Numbered from the stretch's first letter, positions 11,734 through 21,744 are shown. The stretch: 64,000 bases of DNA from Marchantia polymorpha subsp. ruderalis (GCA_037833965.1 AP031352.1:28832501-28896500), one strand, 5' to 3'. Numbers and translations are program-made. Notes: generated by a model not told the origin, from the sequence alone.

Positions 11734-14289
11734 CTATCTACAACTCGCAGCATCTGTGCGAAACCAAACTATTCTACTGCACTCGGCTGATCCGGTGCTG
11801 CGCCTTCTGCGCGCCGGACTGCTCCGCTCACTGTCTCTACCTTGCCAGTCTTCCGACCGGCTGCGTAACCCCAGGCGTCGGAGCGCTGTGGTGACTTCCG
11901 ACTGTAAGTGCGCCATAGTGTCGCGCGCACCCGACAAGAAGGTTTCTAATTTCCTCGCCACTCGCCGCCGACTCCGACTGTCACCCTCCGTCAATGCCGC
12001 CGCCCGAAGCTCGAACTCCCTGAGTGTGATCCTCTCTTGAGCTGCCACCTCCCAATGGGCGTATTCTTTTAGACAACGAGTCACCTGTGTCGCCAACTCT
12101 CCTCGCGCCCTGCAGCTGCTCTCCACCTCTGCCAGCTGCATTTCTGCTTCCGCACGTTGTGCCCTCAAATCCGAGCACTCGGATTGCAAGTTGCGCAACA
12201 ACTCCTCATCCTCCTTGCGGGCTCTTTGATTTTCTTCAAAGGCGCGCGTCTGGCGCGCAAGCTCGGCTGCTAGTACTTGGTTTTGTCTCCGCTCCTCCTG
12301 CAATTCCGACTCGATCTTTGCCCGTATTAGCTCGGCATCCGCCTGACTTTTCGTCGCCGCATCCTCCCTCTGCTGCTGCAAGGCTTGGTATAGCTTCTGT
12401 GTGACCGCCAGGTGTTGTCGGAGGGCGGTGTTCCTATCCACATATACTCCGCACCTAGAGGCCCACCTTGCCACCTTGCTCCTCGTCCTTCTCCTGATAG
12501 TCTCCACATAAGACTGCGGTTTTAAAGCACTCGCGTATTTGGATGTCTTGCGATCCAGATATCGCAGGAGTGGAACTATCTGTTCGCACAGCACCCCTGT
12601 TGGCGTTTTCTGCACCGAATCCGCTTCCTGCTCTTCCGAGCTCGTCTCATCCTCAGTTTCGAGGATTTCAGTCGCCACCGAATCCCTTGGCGACTCCCTG
12701 GAACTGTGGCGCGCAGCAGCTTCCGCTGCGACTGCTGCTCCACTGCCTGCTAAAATATCCAGGGCAGTGGGAGATCCCACTGCTTGAGCCCCTGTTCCGG
12801 CTCGATCTTCGGTTTCCGAAGGGGTCGACGCCGCAGTGACTCTTGTCACTTTTGCACCGCCCGCTTCTGCTGCCTGTCCTTCCGGCGCAATCTGCGCGGA
12901 AGGTGTCTTCGCTGAAGGTGCGTCCGCCGAAGGCGTCCGCACACTGGTCGTCGGCCCCATCCGTCTCGCAGTCGGCGAATCCGGCCGACTCTCTGTTGTC
13001 CGACTCGCAGTCGGCCGACCAGCAGTTGTCCGACTGGGAGTCGGATACATCCTACGCGTCTTGACTCCACTTGGCCTGCTTGCTGGTGGCGTTTTCCCAG
13101 AAGTGCCTTCCGCCGAAGACGACCCTCTGAGGGTTGTTGGCTCGTCAGCCAAACTCTCTTCTGCTTCCGGCCTGCTGTCCGGTTCAACGCGCCGTTCAGT
13201 TGGCCTTCCTTCCGCTTGTCGGCCTTCAGTCATCCGACTCGCAGTCGGCCGACTGTCAGTCCGTCCATCTCCTCCCGAAGGCCGTGGTGCCTTCTGTGCA
13301 GAGGTATCTGTCGTCTTCCCTAGAATCTGCGCGATTATCTCCTCCTGTGTGAGATTCCGCCGGGTCGGAGTTCGCCCGGTCTCCTCAGTACCAGTTGGCA
13401 TTTTGCGTGCCCTCTGTTTTGGTCGACTGTGAGGCTCGGGGGTGGGCCGACCACGAGTCGGCGCAGCTGGCACTTCCGGCTGCCTGTCCTCAGGTCTCTC
13501 ATCCCACTTCCGATTTCGCGGAATGCGCTCATTTCGACGTTCTTCTGCTGCTCTTGCTGGAGCCGGAGCCGGAGGCGTACTGGCAGGTTCCTCGTCCGGA
13601 TCCGTGTCTACTTCGGCCTCCCTCGAATATCTACCTGGATAGTTCCGGGTCAGCTGCGGAAACCGTGTTTTCTCAGCATTTGTCAAACATCCCATCGCCC
13701 GATAAAACACGATCAAGTAAGGCGAGAGATGATTGAGGGTTCCTTCTTTCTCTTCTTGCGCATGTTGGCGCGTCACCTTCCACAGGAGCCGTGCCCAATG
13801 CACTGGAGCTCATGACAACACTAGCTCCACAAATTCTACCTGCCAACCATGCATGTAAGCGGTCTTGGTCGGCTGCAATATCTGCAGCAATGCAGTCGCG
13901 ACATTTCTCCGCAATCGATCTTTGTAATCCCGTGTCCGGAAACCGTTCTTGGGATGCCTGGTAACTTTGAAGAGCTCATTGTAGGAGACTTCTTCCTCCT
14001 GGGACACCTTCACGCTATTGGCCTCGAAGATGAGATCCCCTTCCTCGCCGGCACACCTGCCCAACACCTGCGCCCAGTTGCAAATGTCCCATCTTTCTGG
14101 ATGTGGACGGAATCCGCGAGAGGGCTTGTGTCTCTCCTGCAGATACTCGCGCACCATCTCCGGACATGTCCAGTTCCACCCCCACAGGAGAAAATCGAGC
14201 TTCAGCCTCAGCAGCACATCTTGAAATGCGCGTAGACCGATCTGCGGCACCCTGAGTGGAGACACTCGCAGCTGGGGAACCTTCGACAT
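11734..14289 (-). pseudogene. large repeat-family protein (Gag-like or plant-transposon-like) with one in-frame TGA
   Basis: The chosen start is the ATG at 14,289 (MSKVPQLRVSP), and the frame runs 852 codons to TAG at 11,734. It is open except for a single TGA at 13,812-13,810 between VELVLS and APVHWARLL. Residues 1 to about 230 form a Trp/Leu/Arg-rich globular region (LDFLLWGWNWTCPEMVREYL, HPKNGFRTRDYKDRLRRN). A long Pro/Ser/Thr/Arg low-complexity linker follows, with repeated SRPTASR-type segments. A predicted coiled coil of about 200 residues (LQEERRQNQVLAAELARQ and onward) ends the protein. I recall similar repeated hypothetical proteins in Marchantia. The order after the 'LQPTKTAYMHGWQVEFVELV' segment also loosely recalls the plant transposon protein domain PF20167. 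Both are memory-based. No RT, integrase or transposase motif is present. Confidence 0.6.
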
Positions 14290-14599
14290 TGCGTTGCCTT
14301 CACACACAAACGTTCTCCCTTTCGCTCGTTCTCTCACAATCGCCACTACGCGTCGGCCGCTCAAGCACTGACTGCTCACTCTCTCTGCGCTCAAGCTCAA
14401 GATCGCTACTCGCAATTCTCTCCAAGGTCTGCCAAGATCCTTGCGCAACTCGTCTCCGCACTCTCTCCTCTCACTGCAGGTCGCTCCGCTCTTGCGCGTA
14501 ATCTTGGAAACTGGAAATCGCAAAATCAAGAATGAGAGAATGAGACTGGAGCGCAGTCTTTTCTTCTCCGATTTCAAGAACGTCCAACGTTCTTACTGG

Positions 14600-15600
14600 T
14601 TACAACGTACGCAGCCGGCTATACGGCCTAACGGTTCGCCCTTTGCATGCGCGAATTCACGTCTCCGCACTGCGCGCATTCGCATGCGTAAATGTTGAAT
14701 TCTCCCGCCGCCGCCACCTTCCGGACTCGAGTCCGCCGCAGGGTATACGTCGGCCATGTTGTCTTTTCCTAATCCGTCCCTCACCGGAGGCGTGTCGCCG
14801 CTGGTGCGTTCCTTATCCGTCGGCGCCTTGCTGGAGGCGCACATCTAGACGGAGCGAATTACGCCGGCGCGCAGTCGTACCGCTTATTTTGTCCTTTATG
14901 CCTCGTCCATTGCTGCCGCCGCATATCCGCCAGCGCAACTCATGCCAGCGCATCCGGCCGTCAGCGCCACGTCGGAGGCGTACATCCGACCGTCGCTTTC
15001 CTTCCATGAACAGCCGCCAAAGGCGCTTCCGACTCTGAGTTGGTTTCCTTCTATGAGCGCGTGATTCCGCCGAAGGCGCATCGCCGAGGGCGTACGGGAA
15101 TCCTTTCCGGCTGTGAACCCTAGCGCGAACGGCGCATGTCCGGCTACGAGTTTTCCGACGCTCATAACTTCTCCGTCCCTGATCCATCTCCGACGCTCTT
15201 GGGCTCGTTAGAACGAGCGTCTCGAGCTCTTTCTACTGCGACTTCAACCAACTAGATCTACCGTGTATCCCGATCGTTATGAAGGTTTTCCCTTTCCGCG
15301 CTAGCGGCGCATCGCCGAAGGCGCACTCATGGTCGGACGCCTTCAGAGGTCCGGGCCCTTCTCCTGACGTCTTTAGCAAAACCTCCTCCTGAGGTGTCTG
15401 CGCCGGAAGCGTAGGTTCCTTATACGCTGGAGGCGCGTGAGTAGAGACACCTCAGAAAAGGAGCTTTTGCCGAAGGCGCAGAAGACATTGGCGTTGGTAC
15501 ATCCGACTACGTGATTCTTCGTGTCCTCGTGACGATCTCATCAATCCACTCTTTTTAACGTACCCTTTTCTAACTACAAACACTGCTTCGGTACTAGTTT
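14600..15600 (-). other. GC-rich upstream region of the repeat-unit gene
   Basis: No long open frame is credible here. The sequence repeats short near-palindromic blocks such as CGCCGAAGGCGCA and CGCCGGAGGCG on both strands at irregular spacing. A 16-mer, GGCTCGTTAGAACGAG, occurs near 15,206 and again in reverse near 57,428. It is probably the promoter/leader side of the minus-strand gene, but no TATA box or start site could be assigned. Confidence 0.35.
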
Positions 15601-15659
15601 TCTAAAATTGTTTAAATTCTGCAAAAAAAACAAAAAGTGTGTTACCACATGTATTTTAG

Positions 15660-16102
15660 TATAAGCTATATTTAGCCATTGGCTTAAGGTTACCGTTTAG
15701 AGAGTATAGAACGACAACGATTTGAAGAACGCCAGTTCTTTGATTCGAGCCTGTAGCGCTGGGACTAGTGAGTGCCATCAACCGTCGACTTGGATTCTCA
15801 AAACGAGTGGGTTGGGGGTGGATTGGCACCGGCACCAGCACCTCTACCACCTCAACCACCTTGGCTTCGTAGAGCACCTCTACCACGACCCCTACCCACA
15901 GATCTCAACTTTGAATGAAGGTCAAAATATCACTCTTGAGGATGACCCGCCCGACCATAATGGTCACAGACAACATGTGTCGGATGAGGTCTAACTTGTG
16001 AACATCGTACTCTGCTCTCTTGGGGACAATATTTCCTCATGTGACTACCTCCACATGTCCAATATGCAGGTCATTGCTGCTGATCAGAAAATGAAGGCAA
16101 TG
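15660..16102 (-). pseudogene. older gag pseudogene, C-terminal part (split by the chromovirus)
   Basis: Read on the minus strand, the sequence next to the chromovirus encodes two CCHC-type zinc knuckle remnants, YWTCGGSHMRKYCP (first Cys lost) and CDHYGRAGHPQE. An Arg-Gly-rich stretch (VGRGRGRGALRSQGG) and GAGANPPPTHS follow in frames interrupted by stops and shifts. This is the usual tail of an LTR-retrotransposon Gag. Its N-terminal half lies beyond the inserted element at 22,170-23,050 on the same strand, so this is one old gene split by the insertion. It is non-functional. Confidence 0.6.
16098..16102. repeat. target-site duplication CAATG (left)
   Basis: CAATG immediately precedes the 5' LTR and is repeated exactly at 22,165-22,169 after the 3' LTR, as expected for a 5-bp duplication made by retroviral-type integrase. 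Confidence 0.95.
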
Positions 16103-16187
16103 TGTAACCATCTTTAGTTAGTTAGAACTAAAGTAGAGGTTACTCTGAATATTGATGTAGATACTTTAGTGTGCACTAGTCATAGCT

Positions 16188-16360
16188 GCCACGTCAGCGA
16201 TCCGCGCACTTGGTAGGTACAGAGTGGATGTGTTAGTTGACAGTGCCACGTCAGCAATCCGTGTGCTTGTAGCTAAGGATTGAGTGTGTTAGTTAGTGTG
16301 TTAGTTGGGTGCGCCACGTCAGCGATCCGTGTGCTTGTTAGGGTTATCCGCCACGTCATC
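16188..16360 (+). promoter_or_regulatory. four ACGTCA-containing repeats in U3
   Basis: GCCACGTCAGC(G/A)ATCCG occurs at 16,188, 16,245 and 16,313, each followed by a G-T-rich CTTG segment, and a shorter GCCACGTCATC at 16,350. The core ACGTCA/TGACGT is the binding site of plant bZIP factors (TGA/HY5-type), so a multimerised site upstream of the TATA box is likely to drive transcription. The binding is inferred. The same set is present in the 3' LTR at an offset of 5,642 bp. Confidence 0.6.
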
Positions 16361-16426
16361 CATCCACTAGGAGAGGTATGGATGGTGGGGATTAGATCTT
16401 ATCACCTTGTACTTGTTGGTGAGAGC

Positions 16427-16433
16427 TATATAA
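16427..16433 (+). promoter_or_regulatory. TATA box of the LTR promoter
   Basis: TATATAA in the context GAGAGCTATATAAGGGAG, about 95 bp before the LTR end, downstream of the ACGTCA repeats. Transcription should start near 16,460. An identical copy lies at 22,069-22,075 in the 3' LTR. Confidence 0.75.
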
Positions 16434-16523
16434 GGGAGAGGAGAACCATTGTTGGTATCTCTCATCTTCAGAGTTTACGTCTCTATCTTCGAGTGAACTT
16501 CTCTCTAAACCCTAGTGTTACAA

Positions 16524-16536
16524 TGGTATCAGAGCG
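16524..16536 (+). other. primer binding site (initiator tRNA-Met)
   Basis: TGGTATCAGAGC starts two bases after the 5' LTR. It is complementary to the 3' end of plant initiator tRNA-Met, the usual primer of chromoviruses. Confidence 0.9.
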
Positions 16537-16686
16537 ACCTTGCTCTTTCCTTGAGTGTGGATTACCCCTCATGGAATAGCAAGTGAGTGATGATGGAGTG
16601 TAGTCTTGAGAGTGTATAGAGGCTGGCAGAGGTCATTCATCTGCATGTAGAGAGAGGTGGAAGGGGGACATTGTGTTTTTGCAGAT

Positions 16687-16905
16687 ATGGACGGGATTGA
16701 CAGGAATCCAGTACCGCACTGGCCAATTCCTAACCTATTCGATATTCACCTTCGTTGCATGGAGAAACATCATTTTCGGATGTACCTTGTGGCTTGTTGG
16801 GGTGCAGATTTTATGACTAGAGTGATGGAGTCAAGAGTGCCACTGATTCTTCCAATAGTTACTTATGGAGAGACTTGGGATTGTACTATATACATTCTAT
16901 ACTGA
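16687..16905 (+). CDS. leader ORF A, small protein of unknown function (72 aa)
   Basis: ATG-started frame between the primer binding site and gag, ending in TGA. The product begins MDGIDRNPVPHWPIPN and ends TIYILY. It resembles no family I know. It does resemble the next small frame (leader ORF B): positions about 18-58 align without gaps with conserved I, K, R, L-V, G, V-E-S and two Pro residues. Both begin MD..(D/N)R and end in LY. It ends 7 bp before ORF B. If translated, it would be an extra cistron of the genomic RNA or an upstream ORF that delays scanning to gag. Translation is not shown. Confidence 0.5.
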   Translation: MDGIDRNPVPHWPIPNLFDIHLRCMEKHHFRMYLVACWGADFMTRVMESRVPLILPIVTYGETWDCTIYILY

Positions 16906-16912
16906 TTGTTTC

Positions 16913-17119
16913 ATGGATTTGAATCGCGAACCACCTGTCCCGGTTCGATTCAGCACTTATGTAGAGATTAGAACAGTATATAGACAGAAGAGGATATGGA
17001 GAGATTTTCTTGTGAGTAATTATGGAGAGGAGTACTATAGAGCTGTGATAGAGTCACCTGCACCTTTTGTGACTCCTTTGTTGAGAGGTCACATAGTGAT
17101 TATACTCACTTTGTATTAG
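16913..17119 (+). CDS. leader ORF B, diverged duplicate of ORF A (68 aa)
   Basis: ATG-started frame (MDLNREPPVPVRFSTYVEI) ending HIVIILTLY and TAG, 17 bp before the gag ATG. It aligns with ORF A across most of its length: (F/V)(D/E)I in both, a K.....(F/W)R motif, the pair YLV / FLV, then G, V(M/I)ES and P....P. About a quarter of residues are identical and many others are conservative. The two frames are not in phase with gag and cannot be part of it unless shifted. No known domain recognised. It could be a small accessory protein or a translated leader. Confidence 0.5.
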   Translation: MDLNREPPVPVRFSTYVEIRTVYRQKRIWRDFLVSNYGEEYYRAVIESPAPFVTPLLRGHIVIILTLY

Positions 17120-17136
17120 AGGGAGTGTGAAAAAGC

Positions 17137-18300
17137 ATGGGAACATCAATTGATATGGGTGAGGTTCTCAATGCAATCATGGCAGAGATGAAGGAGTTGA
17201 GAAAAGCGATAGTAGATGGGCATACCAAGCAGCAAGCCATGGAAGATAAAATCTTTGCATTAGAGAGTGAGAAAGTAGAGAGAGAGAGAGTTGGAGAGAT
17301 GGAAGTTGAACCTCAAGTTCAAGCTTCCCAAGTTCAGCCAGAACCAACTCCTATTGATGCAGCAGAGGCAAATAGGAGACGTCTTCAAGAGATTGAAGAT
17401 CAAGCAAATCTTTTGCTTCGAATGGGAAAATCCTGTAAGGTGGAAGCTTACAAAGGGAGTAGAGCAATGGGAGTGTTAGAGGGATGGATTATGAGGATGA
17501 ATATTCATTTATCCCATTTTCATGTTTCTGATTATATTGCAGGAATGTTCATGAGATCTTATCTTACGGATAAGGCTCTCACATGGTACACAACATGGGA
17601 GAGAATGCTTTCAGAACGAGGTGCTACCATTTCGTGGAGTGGAATGCAGGAAGGACTTCTGCAAAATTTTCAAGCGGTGGATTCTCTTCAAACTGCAAGA
17701 ATGAAGTTGTGGGATCTGAAGCAGAAAGGAGGTATTCATGAGTACATTGAAGAATTTCGTGATCTTCAAGTATCTATCATGGATATGAGTGGAGCTGAAG
17801 CCTTGGACGTGTTCAAACGAGGCTTGAAAGATCGAATTCGAAAGGAGGTGATGGTAAGCAATCCATCTACTGTGAATGAAGCAATCGCAATTGCTCAACG
17901 AATTTCAGGTGCTTTTGGTGTCACACACGGTGAGCCAGTGAGCAATTTTAGAGATCCATCTGGTCCAACACCGATGGAGTTGGGAAACCTTCGACGTAGA
18001 GAAGGTTTTGCACCAACAAGAGGACCACCACCAAGATTTGGAGGTGAGATTAGGCAACCAGGAGTTCCAAATTTGCAAGAAGGTTATGCAAATAATGGAA
18101 TGGTTCGAGGAGGAGCTGGAGTTCGTGACAATCGCCAATGCTATGCATGTGGACGAATGGGCCACATAGCCAAGTTTTGTCGAGTTCGGCCGACACAACA
18201 AGGAGGACGGCCCATGCAGCGACGACCGTTCAACAATATGGAGGGGATAGAGTATGAAGAGGTGGAGGAAGCAGTTTCGGGAAACGAAGATCACCAGTAA
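17137..18300 (+). CDS. Gag polyprotein of the chromovirus (387 aa)
   Basis: Structural protein that forms the virus-like particle and packages the genomic RNA. The start ATG ([18 protein letters not shown]) is the first in the frame after the leader ORFs. Residues about 10-90 are charged and helical (a likely coiled coil). About 100-275 form the capsid-like region ([50 protein letters not shown]). A Pro/Gly/Arg-rich linker follows, then one CCHC zinc knuckle, [14 protein letters not shown], at residues 335-348. The frame ends with TAA at 18,298-18,300, after a slippery site at codons 381-383. The frame is intact and the length is usual for plant chromovirus Gag. Confidence 0.93.
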   Translation: MGTSIDMGEVLNAIMAEMKELRKAIVDGHTKQQAMEDKIFALESEKVERERVGEMEVEPQVQASQVQPEPTPIDAAEANRRRLQEIEDQANLLLRMGKSCKVEAYKGSRAMGVLEGWIMRMNIHLSHFHVSDYIAGMFMRSYLTDKALTWYTTWERMLSERGATISWSGMQEGLLQNFQAVDSLQTARMKLWDLKQKGGIHEYIEEFRDLQVSIMDMSGAEALDVFKRGLKDRIRKEVMVSNPSTVNEAIAIAQRISGAFGVTHGEPVSNFRDPSGPTPMELGNLRRREGFAPTRGPPPRFGGEIRQPGVPNLQEGYANNGMVRGGAGVRDNRQCYACGRMGHIAKFCRVRPTQQGGRPMQRRPFNNMEGIEYEEVEEAVSGNEDHQ

Positions 18301-18349
18301 TCTTGCCTCGCGGCCTTACTGGTTCTACAAAGCGAAGAAAAGGCGAGGT
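18279..18349 (+). promoter_or_regulatory. -1 ribosomal frameshift signal (slippery GGGAAAC plus predicted pseudoknot)
   Basis: In the gag frame the codons read TCG GGA AAC, so the heptamer G GGA AAC (18,279-18,285) is a canonical X XXY YYZ slippery site. A 7-nt spacer follows, then stem 1: ACCAGTAA (18,293-18,300) pairs perfectly with TTACTGGT (18,316-18,323). The 15-nt loop contains GCCTCGC (18,305-18,311), which can pair with GCGAGGT (18,343-18,349; six Watson-Crick pairs plus G-U). This gives an H-type pseudoknot. The gag stop codon lies inside stem 1. The pol frame is open from 18,258, so a -1 slip fuses Gag to Pol directly. Confidence 0.8.
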
Positions 18350-21300
18350 TGGAAGAAAGCAATGGTTGGGAGCTCATGGAAGGAGTAAGAAGCAAGCTCA
18401 ACTCATTGTCACTGATGGTTTCATGGAAGGACACAAGGTGAGAGTTTTAATTGATCCTGGAGCAACTGAGAATTTTCTATCAAGGAGTGTTGCTATGAAG
18501 TTAGGTTTGATGTTGATGAAGGACGTGAGTGAAGAAGTTGAATTGCCAAACGGGCAAACTGAAGTGATAGAAACACTACCACGAAGTGTAGAATTATCCA
18601 TAGGTAGATACAAGGAGAGCATTGAATGGAGAGTAATTCGTTTAGCTCGGTATGATGTCATCCTTGGAATGCCATGGATGGAACAATATAATCCGAAGGT
18701 AGATTGGAGAAGAAAAGTGATTACAAGTAGTGGATGGAAGATCTATGGAGATAGAATTAGATCTCAGAATAGGAATTTACCCCTCTTTGTGATGGGTACA
18801 GCATCCATTTCTAGAGATGATGTATGTTTCCTTGGACTTATAAGAGATATTGGGTCCACGGACAAACCTTACATCCCGGAGTCCTTGAACGACATTTTTA
18901 TGGAGTATAAAGATGTTTTTCCAGATGATCTACCTGCAGGATTACCACCAAAGAGGCGAGTTGATCACAAGATTGAGGTGATACCTGGAAGTACACCAAC
19001 TTGCAAAGCTCCATATCGTTTGGCTCCAAACGAATTGGAAGAATGCAAAGCTCAAGTGGAGGAGATGTTGAGCAAGGGATTCATTCAACCAAGTGTTTCA
19101 CCTTATGGAGCTCCAGTACTCTTTGTGAAGAAGAAGGATGGATCCATGAGACTATGTATCGATTATCGCGGGTTGAATCAGCAAACGGTGAAAAACAAAT
19201 ATCCATTACCTCGTATGGATGATTTGTTCGATCAACTTCAAGGAGCGAAGTACTTCACCAAGCTAGATTTGAGAAGCGGCTACAATCAAATTCGAATTGC
19301 AGATGAAGATGTTCACAAGACAGCTTTTCGTACTAGGTATGGACACTTTGAGTATCTGGTGATGCCTTTTGGTCTCACTAATGCACCAGCTACATTCATG
19401 GGATTGATGAACGATATCTTTCGCCCTTATCTAGATAAATCTGTCATTGTTTTTCTAGATGATATATTGGTGTATAGCAAAACTTTGAGTGATCATAGAA
19501 GTCATTTACGAGAGGTACTTCAAGTTTTAAGAGACAATCAATTGTATGCCAACGCTTCAAAATGTGAATTTGGCAAGTCAGAAGTAGATTACTTGGGTCA
19601 TAGAGTTACAGCTACAGGAATCCAAGTGATGAGTGAGAAGATAGATGCCATTCAGAAATGGATAGCACCTGAGGATCAAACTCAATTGAAGAGTTTTCTA
19701 GGGCTCACTGGATTCTATCGTAGATTTGTGAAAGGTTTTGCTCGACTAGCTCAGGCCTTGACTTCCATGTTAGGGAAAGGTCAAAAGTGGAGATGGGGAA
19801 CAGCTCAAGAGTTAGCTTTTCAAGCATTGAAAGATGCTTTGTTACACGCACCTATTCTCAAGTGGTATGATCCTAACCGTTCTATCAAGTTGGCCACTGA
19901 CGCATCAGGTACAACAGTAGGTGGCATACTTCAACAAGAATGGGAGGATGGATGGCATCCAGTTGCTTTCTATTCTCGAAAGTTGGTGGCGGCGGAACAA
20001 AATTATCACACGACAGAACGGGAGGAGTTAGCTATCGTGTTGGCAACCAAACATTGGAAGCATTATTTGGGTGATAAGGAGTTTGTGGTGGAGACTGATC
20101 ATAAACCCTTGGTTTATTTGGAAACTCAGAAGGATCTGTCCAAACGACAAATTCGATGGGCAGAGTGGCGTCAACGCTTCAACATGAAGATTGTGTACGT
20201 GGAGGGAAAGAAGCAACTTGCAGATGCTCTCACACGCATGCCTTGTTTGAATCATGTTGCAGAAGTGAAAATTCAGGCGGATTGGTGGAGCAAGATGTCA
20301 CAAGCCACAAAGGAGGATGAAGAGATCACTCGAGCACTACAAACTGGAAAGGCAGAGAAATCTCGAGGTTTGGCGTTTTACAATCAGCGTATATGGATTC
20401 CACAAGATCAGGATTTGCGCACAATGATTTTGGCAGAAAGTCATGATACAGCCATTGCAGGTCATGTGGGAGTGGAGAAAACCGTGGAGAGTATACAACG
20501 AGTGTACTATTGGCCCAAAATACGTGAGGATGTGGAGTCTTACGTTCGAAGTTGTGTTGCTTGTCAACAAAACAAGGCAAGTAATCAAAAACCAGCGGGT
20601 TTATTACAACCTCTTCCTATTCCCGAACAGCGGTGGGAACATGTCACCATGGATCTTGTATGTGAGTTACCAAGGACTTCGTTAGGACATGATTCAGTGG
20701 TGGTTTTTGTGGACAAATTGAGCAAGATGATTCACATCAGGCCAACCACAAAAACAGTAACAGCTCCACAACTAGCTCAATTGTATCTAGATGCAGTTTT
20801 TGTGAATCATGGCTTAAGCAAAGTGTTAATCACGGATAGAGGTACTCACTTCACTAGTTTATTTTGGAAAACTTTGTTTAGTTTTTTCAAAACAAAACTA
20901 GCAATGTCAACGGCCTATCACCCTCAAACTGATGGACAAACTGAGAGGGCAAATAGAACCATAGAGGATATGCTACGAGCATTCACATTAGAAGAGCAAG
21001 AAGAGTGGGACAACCTTTTGCCACTTGTGGAATTTGCATATAACAATTCTGTTAATGCATCCACAAAAGCGTCTCCATTTTTTCTTATGTATGGAGCTCA
21101 TCCGATAACTCCTTCAAGTTTGATGAGACTTCCGAAAGGAGAGGAGTTTTCGACCAAAGTTGCAGCAGTCAACGAATTCGTGGAGCATATTCACCGAGGA
21201 CTACATAAGGCCAAGGAGAAGTTGGTGATAGCTCAAAATCGGCAAAAGCAGCATGCCGATGCTCATCGTAGAGAAGTGATTTTTGAGGTTGGAGATCATG

Positions 21301-21731
21301 TTTGGTTATCTACAACGAATTTGTCTCTTGTAGGAACACCAAAGTTAAACCCTAGGTTCATTGGTCCATTTTTGGTTTTGAAGCGTGTTGGTGAAGTGTC
21401 ATACAAGTTGGAACTTCCGTCACATATGAAAATACATCCAGTATTTCATGTGTCACGATTGCGAAAACATGTACCACGACCAAAACAATTCACCAACCAA
21501 CCAGCACCACCTCCTCTTCCAACCTTGATAGCAGATCATGAGGAGTTTGAGGTAGAAAAGATACTCAAGAAACGTATTCGAGGTCATAAATATCCCAAAG
21601 TAGAGTATTTGATTCAATGGAAAGGCTATCCATCGTATGAATCAACTTGGGAACCAGCTAAAAATTTAGCAAATGCACCTTTGATAGTTCAGGAGTTTGA
21701 ACGTATGTGCAACGAGGACGTTGCATCTTAA
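18285..21731 (+). CDS. Pol polyprotein: protease, RT, RNase H, integrase, chromodomain
   Basis: Expressed as Gag-Pol after a -1 slip at 18,285 (1,148 residues of Pol; fusion about 1,531 aa). From the first Leu codon at 18,303, protease has [13 protein letters not shown] near residue 51. The active triad is D-P-G, not D-S/T-G, a variant I remember from other plant gypsy elements. RT (about 230-450) has [13 protein letters not shown] and the catalytic [10 protein letters not shown]. RNase H begins at [13 protein letters not shown]. Integrase (about 710-1,000) has an HHCC zinc domain (GHVGVEKT...CVACQQNK) and the DDE blocks [13 protein letters not shown] and [10 protein letters not shown]. The C-terminus (about 1,078-1,130) is a chromodomain ([28 protein letters not shown]). 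The frame is intact to TAA. The chromodomain is known in this group to steer integration to marked chromatin. Confidence 0.95.
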   Translation, partial: RRSPVILPRGLTGSTKRRKGEVGRKQWLGAHGRSKKQAQLIVTDGFMEGHKVRVLIDPGATENFLSRSVAMKLGLMLMKDVSEEVELPNGQTEVIETLPRSVELSIGRYKESIEWRVIRLARYDVILGMPWMEQYNPKVDWRRKVITSSGWKIYGDRIRSQNRNLPLFVMGTASISRDDVCFLGLIRDIGSTDKPYIPESLNDIFMEYKDVFPDDLPAGLPPKRRVDHKIEVIPGSTPTCKAPYRLAPNELEECKAQVEEMLSKGFIQPSVSPYGAPVLFVKKKDGSMRLCIDYRGLNQQTVKNKYPLPRMDDLFDQLQGAKYFTKLDLRSGYNQIRIADEDVHKTAFRTRYGHFEYLVMPFGLTNAPATFMGLMNDIFRPYLDKSVIVFLDDILVYSKTLSDHRSHLREVLQVLRDNQLYANASKCEFGKSEVDYLGHRVTATGIQVMSEKIDAIQKWIAPEDQTQLKSFLGLTGFYRRFVKGFARLAQALTSMLGKGQKWRWGTAQELAFQALKDALLHAPILKWYDPNRSIKLATDASGTTVGGILQQEWEDGWHPVAFYSRKLVAAEQNYHTTEREELAIVLATKHWKHYLGDKEFVVETDHKPLVYLETQKDLSKRQIRWAEWRQRFNMKIVYVEGKKQLADALTRMPCLNHVAEVKIQADWWSKMSQATKEDEEITRALQTGKAEKSRGLAFYNQRIWIPQDQDLRTMILAESHDTAIAGHVGVEKTVESIQRVYYWPKIREDVESYVRSCVACQQNKASNQKPAGLLQPLPIPEQRWEHVTMDLVCELPRTSLGHDSVVVFVDKLSKMIHIRPTTKTVTAPQLAQLYLDAVFVNHGLSKVLITDRGTHFTSLFWKTLFSFFKTKLAMSTAYHPQTDGQTERANRTIEDMLRAFTLEEQEEWDNLLPLVEFAYNNSVNASTKASPFFLMYGAHPITPSSLMRLPKGEEFSTKVAAVNEFVEHIHRGLHKAKEKLVIAQNRQKQHADAHRREVIFEVGDHVWLSTTNLSLVGTPKLNPRFIGPFLVLKRVGEVSYKLELPSHMKIHPVFHVSRLRKHVPRPKQFTNQPAPPPLPTLIADHEEFEVEKILKKRIRGHKYPKVEYLIQWKGYPSYESTWEPAKNLANAPLIVQEFERMCNEDVAS

Positions 21732-21744
21732 AAGGAGGGAGGTT
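21730..21744 (+). other. polypurine tract
   Basis: AAAAGGAGGGAGG followed by TT directly before the 3' LTR; the expected primer for plus-strand DNA synthesis. It starts on the last base of the pol stop codon. Confidence 0.85.

Larger units (their letters stand above)
10776..15600 (-). mobile_element. uncharacterised GC-rich repeat unit carrying a large minus-strand gene
   Basis: This block is markedly richer in G and C than its surroundings and contains the 852-codon frame at 11,734-14,289. Its 3' flank (about 11,475-11,730) and the region beyond its 5' end (about 15,200-15,250) match 28,270-28,520 and 29,096-29,145, where a short relative lacking the gene sits inside a gypsy element. That shows the sequence is repetitive and mobile or copied. 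Near the left edge, 10,776-10,835 carries a block with GATCGAACCCACAGGGAC. A similar motif (TCCCTGTGGGTTCGA in reverse) recurs in plant retroelement families as I remember them. Exact ends, terminal repeats and a target duplication could not be fixed, so the boundaries are approximate. Confidence 0.45.
16103..16522 (+). repeat. 5' LTR of the chromovirus (420 bp)
   Basis: Runs from TGTAACCATC to GTGTTACA and matches 21,745-22,164 base for base as far as I can read. It carries the promoter elements listed separately (three GCCACGTCAGC blocks, one GCCACGTCATC block and TATATAA at 16,427). The palindromic start TTAGTTAGTTAGAACTAA may help define the U3 end. Confidence 0.95.

Noticed and set aside
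12836..13432. 198-codon + frame opposite the repeat-family gene
   Set aside because: It is antisense to the low-complexity SRPT linker of the minus-strand frame. High GC with few stops produces long shadows here.
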